29,998 nt of DNA, from the IMG/VR virus record IMGVR_UViG_3300034375_003777, positions 1 to 29,998 of that record, one strand, 5' to 3'. Below, one piece after another: positions 28,604 to 29,998 of the stretch; position 1 is the stretch's first letter; each line of letters opens with the position of its first letter. The DNA is from a virus. A model generated the notes under the pieces. The model was not told the origin of the DNA, did no database searches, and saw nothing but the letters and a program-made list of their open reading frames with translations. The translations under genes were made by a program, and so were the position numbers.

Positions 28604-29071
28604 TTATTTAATTTTTCTTATTTTTTCTAATGTTCTTGCACCAAAGTAACCTCCATATACAAGCATTAATAAGTTACCAAGTAAAGATATCCATTGCTGG
28701 TCTATTTTAAAGCTATCTAAAGAACTATCTAGTATTACATAAGCAAACATACTTAAAGTTAAAAAAGCAAGGCTTAATGGTCTTATATTCTTAGTAATAT
28801 ATGATTCTGCTTTATTGTCTGATTCCCAACGCTTAGTAATCTCTTGCATTTCAATTACATCTTGTTCTAAATCAGCTAACATAGTTTCTTTGTCTTTTAC
28901 TGGTATGTCTTTATCTTCTGTAATAGCTTTTATAACATCTATTGGATTACCTCCATCAATAGCAGCAACTATTGTTTCTCCTAAAGGTATATTGTTTTTA
29001 ACAACACCCCTCCAAAGGTTGCCAAAAAATGTACCTTTGCCTCCGTTCTTTCTTAATTTAGGATTGCTCAT
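28604..29071 (-). CDS. Holin-like protein (3-TM family, predicted)
   Basis: 155 aa. After a soluble N-terminal part (residues 1-90, with PLGETIVAAIDGGNPIDVIK and an acidic coil) come hydrophobic segments SLAFLTLSMFAYVIL and WISLLGNLLMLVYGGYFGA, ending in a basic tail. The shape matches the '3TM holin' type family seen next to endolysins in phages and gene transfer agents. It is encoded after the endolysin in the same operon. It would form the membrane lesion that starts lysis. Confidence 0.7.
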   Translation of the reverse strand: MSNPKLRKNGGKGTFFGNLWRGVVKNNIPLGETIVAAIDGGNPIDVIKAITEDKDIPVKDKETMLADLEQDVIEMQEITKRWESDNKAESYITKNIRPLSLAFLTLSMFAYVILDSSLDSFKIDQQWISLLGNLLMLVYGGYFGARTLEKIRKIK

Positions 29072-29310
29072 TAGAATAAAATATTAATTAAGTGAAATAA
29101 ACAAGGTAAGATTGTATAAATAAAGTCTTGAACTTCTGGTGTACCTTTACCTAAAAAGTCATCATAAACAATTTCTTTTATAAGTGCTACAAATACAACT
29201 ATAGATATTGATGCAAGTGTATTAAAGAAAAGTAATGATAAAAATAATATAACACTACCAGCAAAGAAGTGTAGTAGTTTGTCTTTTGGTATTTTGTTTA
29301 GTATGTCCAT
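29071..29310 (-). CDS. Small membrane protein of the lysis cassette (79 aa)
   Basis: Hydrophobic, with KDKLLHFFAGSVILFLSLLF near the N-terminus, a second segment (SIVVFVALIKEIVYD) and a third at the C-terminus. The pattern 'LLHFFAG ... KEIxYD ... GKGxPxxxDF' resembles a putative periplasmic/membrane family (DUF2279-like, from memory). It overlaps the endolysin by 13 bases and touches the holin start. It could be a spanin-like or holin-associated protein. Confidence 0.6.
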   Translation of the reverse strand: MDILNKIPKDKLLHFFAGSVILFLSLLFFNTLASISIVVFVALIKEIVYDDFLGKGTPEVQDFIYTILPCLFHLINILF

Positions 29311-29621
29311 ATTACGTTTTGTGTTTTATCTAAATCTAAATCAACGTGAATAAATGTATCTGCTATTCCAATTCTTGTAAAACCAACACTCACAAGAGCT
29401 TCAATTATCTTAAACCTTGTTACACTATCTGTTACTTTTATATCTACTGCTAATCCTTTTATATGACTTGATGTAGGGTTTTTAATAGATTCTGGATGGT
29501 CTGGACTTCTATACGCACTATTTATTATAAAAGGTATTCCAGCAAATTCTCTTGCTTCGTCTAATACAAATAAAAACCTCTTATCCATATTAGCTTCAAT
29601 CTCTTTAAAGTATTTACTCAT
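29298..29621 (-). CDS. Endolysin, peptidase M15 (D-Ala-D-Ala carboxypeptidase-like)
   Basis: 107 aa, the full size of a minimal M15 domain. SAYRSPDHPES (35-45) and NPTSSHIKGLAVDI (48-61) supply the first zinc ligands His53 and Asp60, and FIHVDLD (90-96) supplies His92. It cleaves peptidoglycan peptides during lysis. There is no signal peptide, so export depends on a holin. The start overlaps the stop of the coiled-coil gene. Confidence 0.9.
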   Translation of the reverse strand: MSKYFKEIEANMDKRFLFVLDEAREFAGIPFIINSAYRSPDHPESIKNPTSSHIKGLAVDIKVTDSVTRFKIIEALVSVGFTRIGIADTFIHVDLDLDKTQNVIWTY

Positions 29622-29935
29622 TAATCAAATATGTTTATTGCTTTTAAAACTACTCCTCCAATAAAGGTTAGTATTGTTACAGTTACTGCAATTTTACCAG
29701 CAGTTACTTTTTCTTTTAATTCAATTTTATCTATTCTAGTTGATAACTCTCCAACTTCATAAACTAAACCTTTTTTGTCTGTCTTTTCGTCATTATCTAA
29801 TATGTCAGATATACGTTGGTTAAATAGTTCTTGTTTATTAAAAAAAGTAGATAAATCAGCAGCTAATCTATATTGCATTGCTGCCATAGTTTTCTGCTCC
29901 TCTCTTATTTCTGATATTATTTCTTTTTGCGTCAT
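29621..29935 (-). CDS. Coiled-coil protein with C-terminal membrane anchor (lysis region)
   Basis: I choose ATG at 29935 (MTQKEIISEIREEQKTMAAM), giving 104 aa. The longer frame from 29992 would overlap the end of the preceding gene by 53 bases. The first 70 residues are a charged coiled coil (NQRISDILDNDEKTDKKGLV, then ELSTRIDKIELKEK). A transmembrane helix (IAVTVTILTFIGGVVL) follows near the C-terminus. It resembles haemolysin-XhlA-like or holin-type proteins that work with endolysins. The role is inferred. Confidence 0.65.
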   Translation of the reverse strand: MTQKEIISEIREEQKTMAAMQYRLAADLSTFFNKQELFNQRISDILDNDEKTDKKGLVYEVGELSTRIDKIELKEKVTAGKIAVTVTILTFIGGVVLKAINIFD

Positions 29936-29939
29936 AGCT

Positions 29940-29998
29940 CTAGGTATCATCTGCTCTTTTATAACCATAGAATTGATGTGCAGCAGAGCCATTTGGAT
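29940..29998 (-). CDS. C-terminal fragment of a gene entering from the right edge (possible fibre end)
   Basis: A frame open from the right edge reads PNGSAAHQFYGYKRADDT and stops at TAG 29942-29940. If position 1 is joined to 29998, this is in frame with the fibre gene of 1-1507 and would complete it as a 521-residue protein. Otherwise it is the end of an unknown upstream gene. Confidence 0.45.
   Translation of the reverse strand, partial: PNGSAAHQFYGYKRADDT

Noticed and set aside
29936-29992. N-terminal extension of the coiled-coil lysis-region protein (start at 29992)
   Set aside because: It would overlap the plausible end of the preceding gene by 53 bases, and the ATG at 29935 follows that stop with a normal short gap.

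Overview
The window is a compact, AT-rich (roughly 30% GC) tailed-bacteriophage genome or near-complete genome segment. Every convincing gene lies on the minus strand, so transcription runs from right to left. Start codons lack Shine-Dalgarno sequences and sit behind A/T-rich leaders. Three sites resemble Bacteroidetes housekeeping promoters (TTG, about 19-20 bases, TAnnTTTG). Together with the protein families seen, this suggests a phage of Bacteroidota, most likely a flavobacterium. A tape-measure protein and no recognisable sheath or contractile baseplate suggest a siphovirus. I saw no integrase, lysogeny repressor, tRNA or CRISPR array.

Layout in transcription order. (1) 29.9-28.6 kb: lysis block (coiled-coil membrane protein, M15 peptidase endolysin, small membrane protein, 3-TM holin-like protein). 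(2) 28.4-27.3 kb: control region with spaced TGTTAA boxes, a promoter, two small genes and a dense set of DNA/RNA hairpins around a 51-aa ORF. (3) 27.3-22.0 kb: early recombination and replication genes (ERF annealing protein, SSB-like protein, GIY-YIG nuclease, RecA-fold ATPase, two PD-(D/E)XK nucleases) with many tiny ORFs. (4) 21.9-18.8 kb: ParB-like protein overlapping an adenine/N4-cytosine methyltransferase, and a DnaA domain-IV-like protein. (5) 18.7-16.5 kb: a predicted short RNA, a phage sigma factor, a cytosine methyltransferase and small membrane proteins. (6) 16.5-1 kb: terminase, tail assembly chaperone, tail genes, tape measure, then prohead protease, scaffold, capsid, tail-tube-like protein, portal, connector and fibre.

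Three signals stand out. First, the tail assembly chaperone carries a run of ten T residues. Slipping into the -1 frame there opens an 84-codon extension that fills an otherwise empty gap and stops directly against the next start codon. Second, six sites share a promoter-like pattern RTAAAAN-N13-TATTATATAWT (one site, before 4462, matches more loosely). Most lie directly against late-gene start codons, and a sigma factor is encoded beside them. The early region has host-type promoters instead, which suggests a phage sigma switch with near-leaderless late mRNAs. Third, at least six hairpins at three loci share the loop ATTAAAAC while their stems differ in sequence but keep pairing. They border small accessory ORFs, as in gene cassettes.

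The fibre gene running off the left edge would, if the sequence were circular, continue in frame into the C-terminal fragment at the right edge. The window may therefore be a whole circularly permuted genome.
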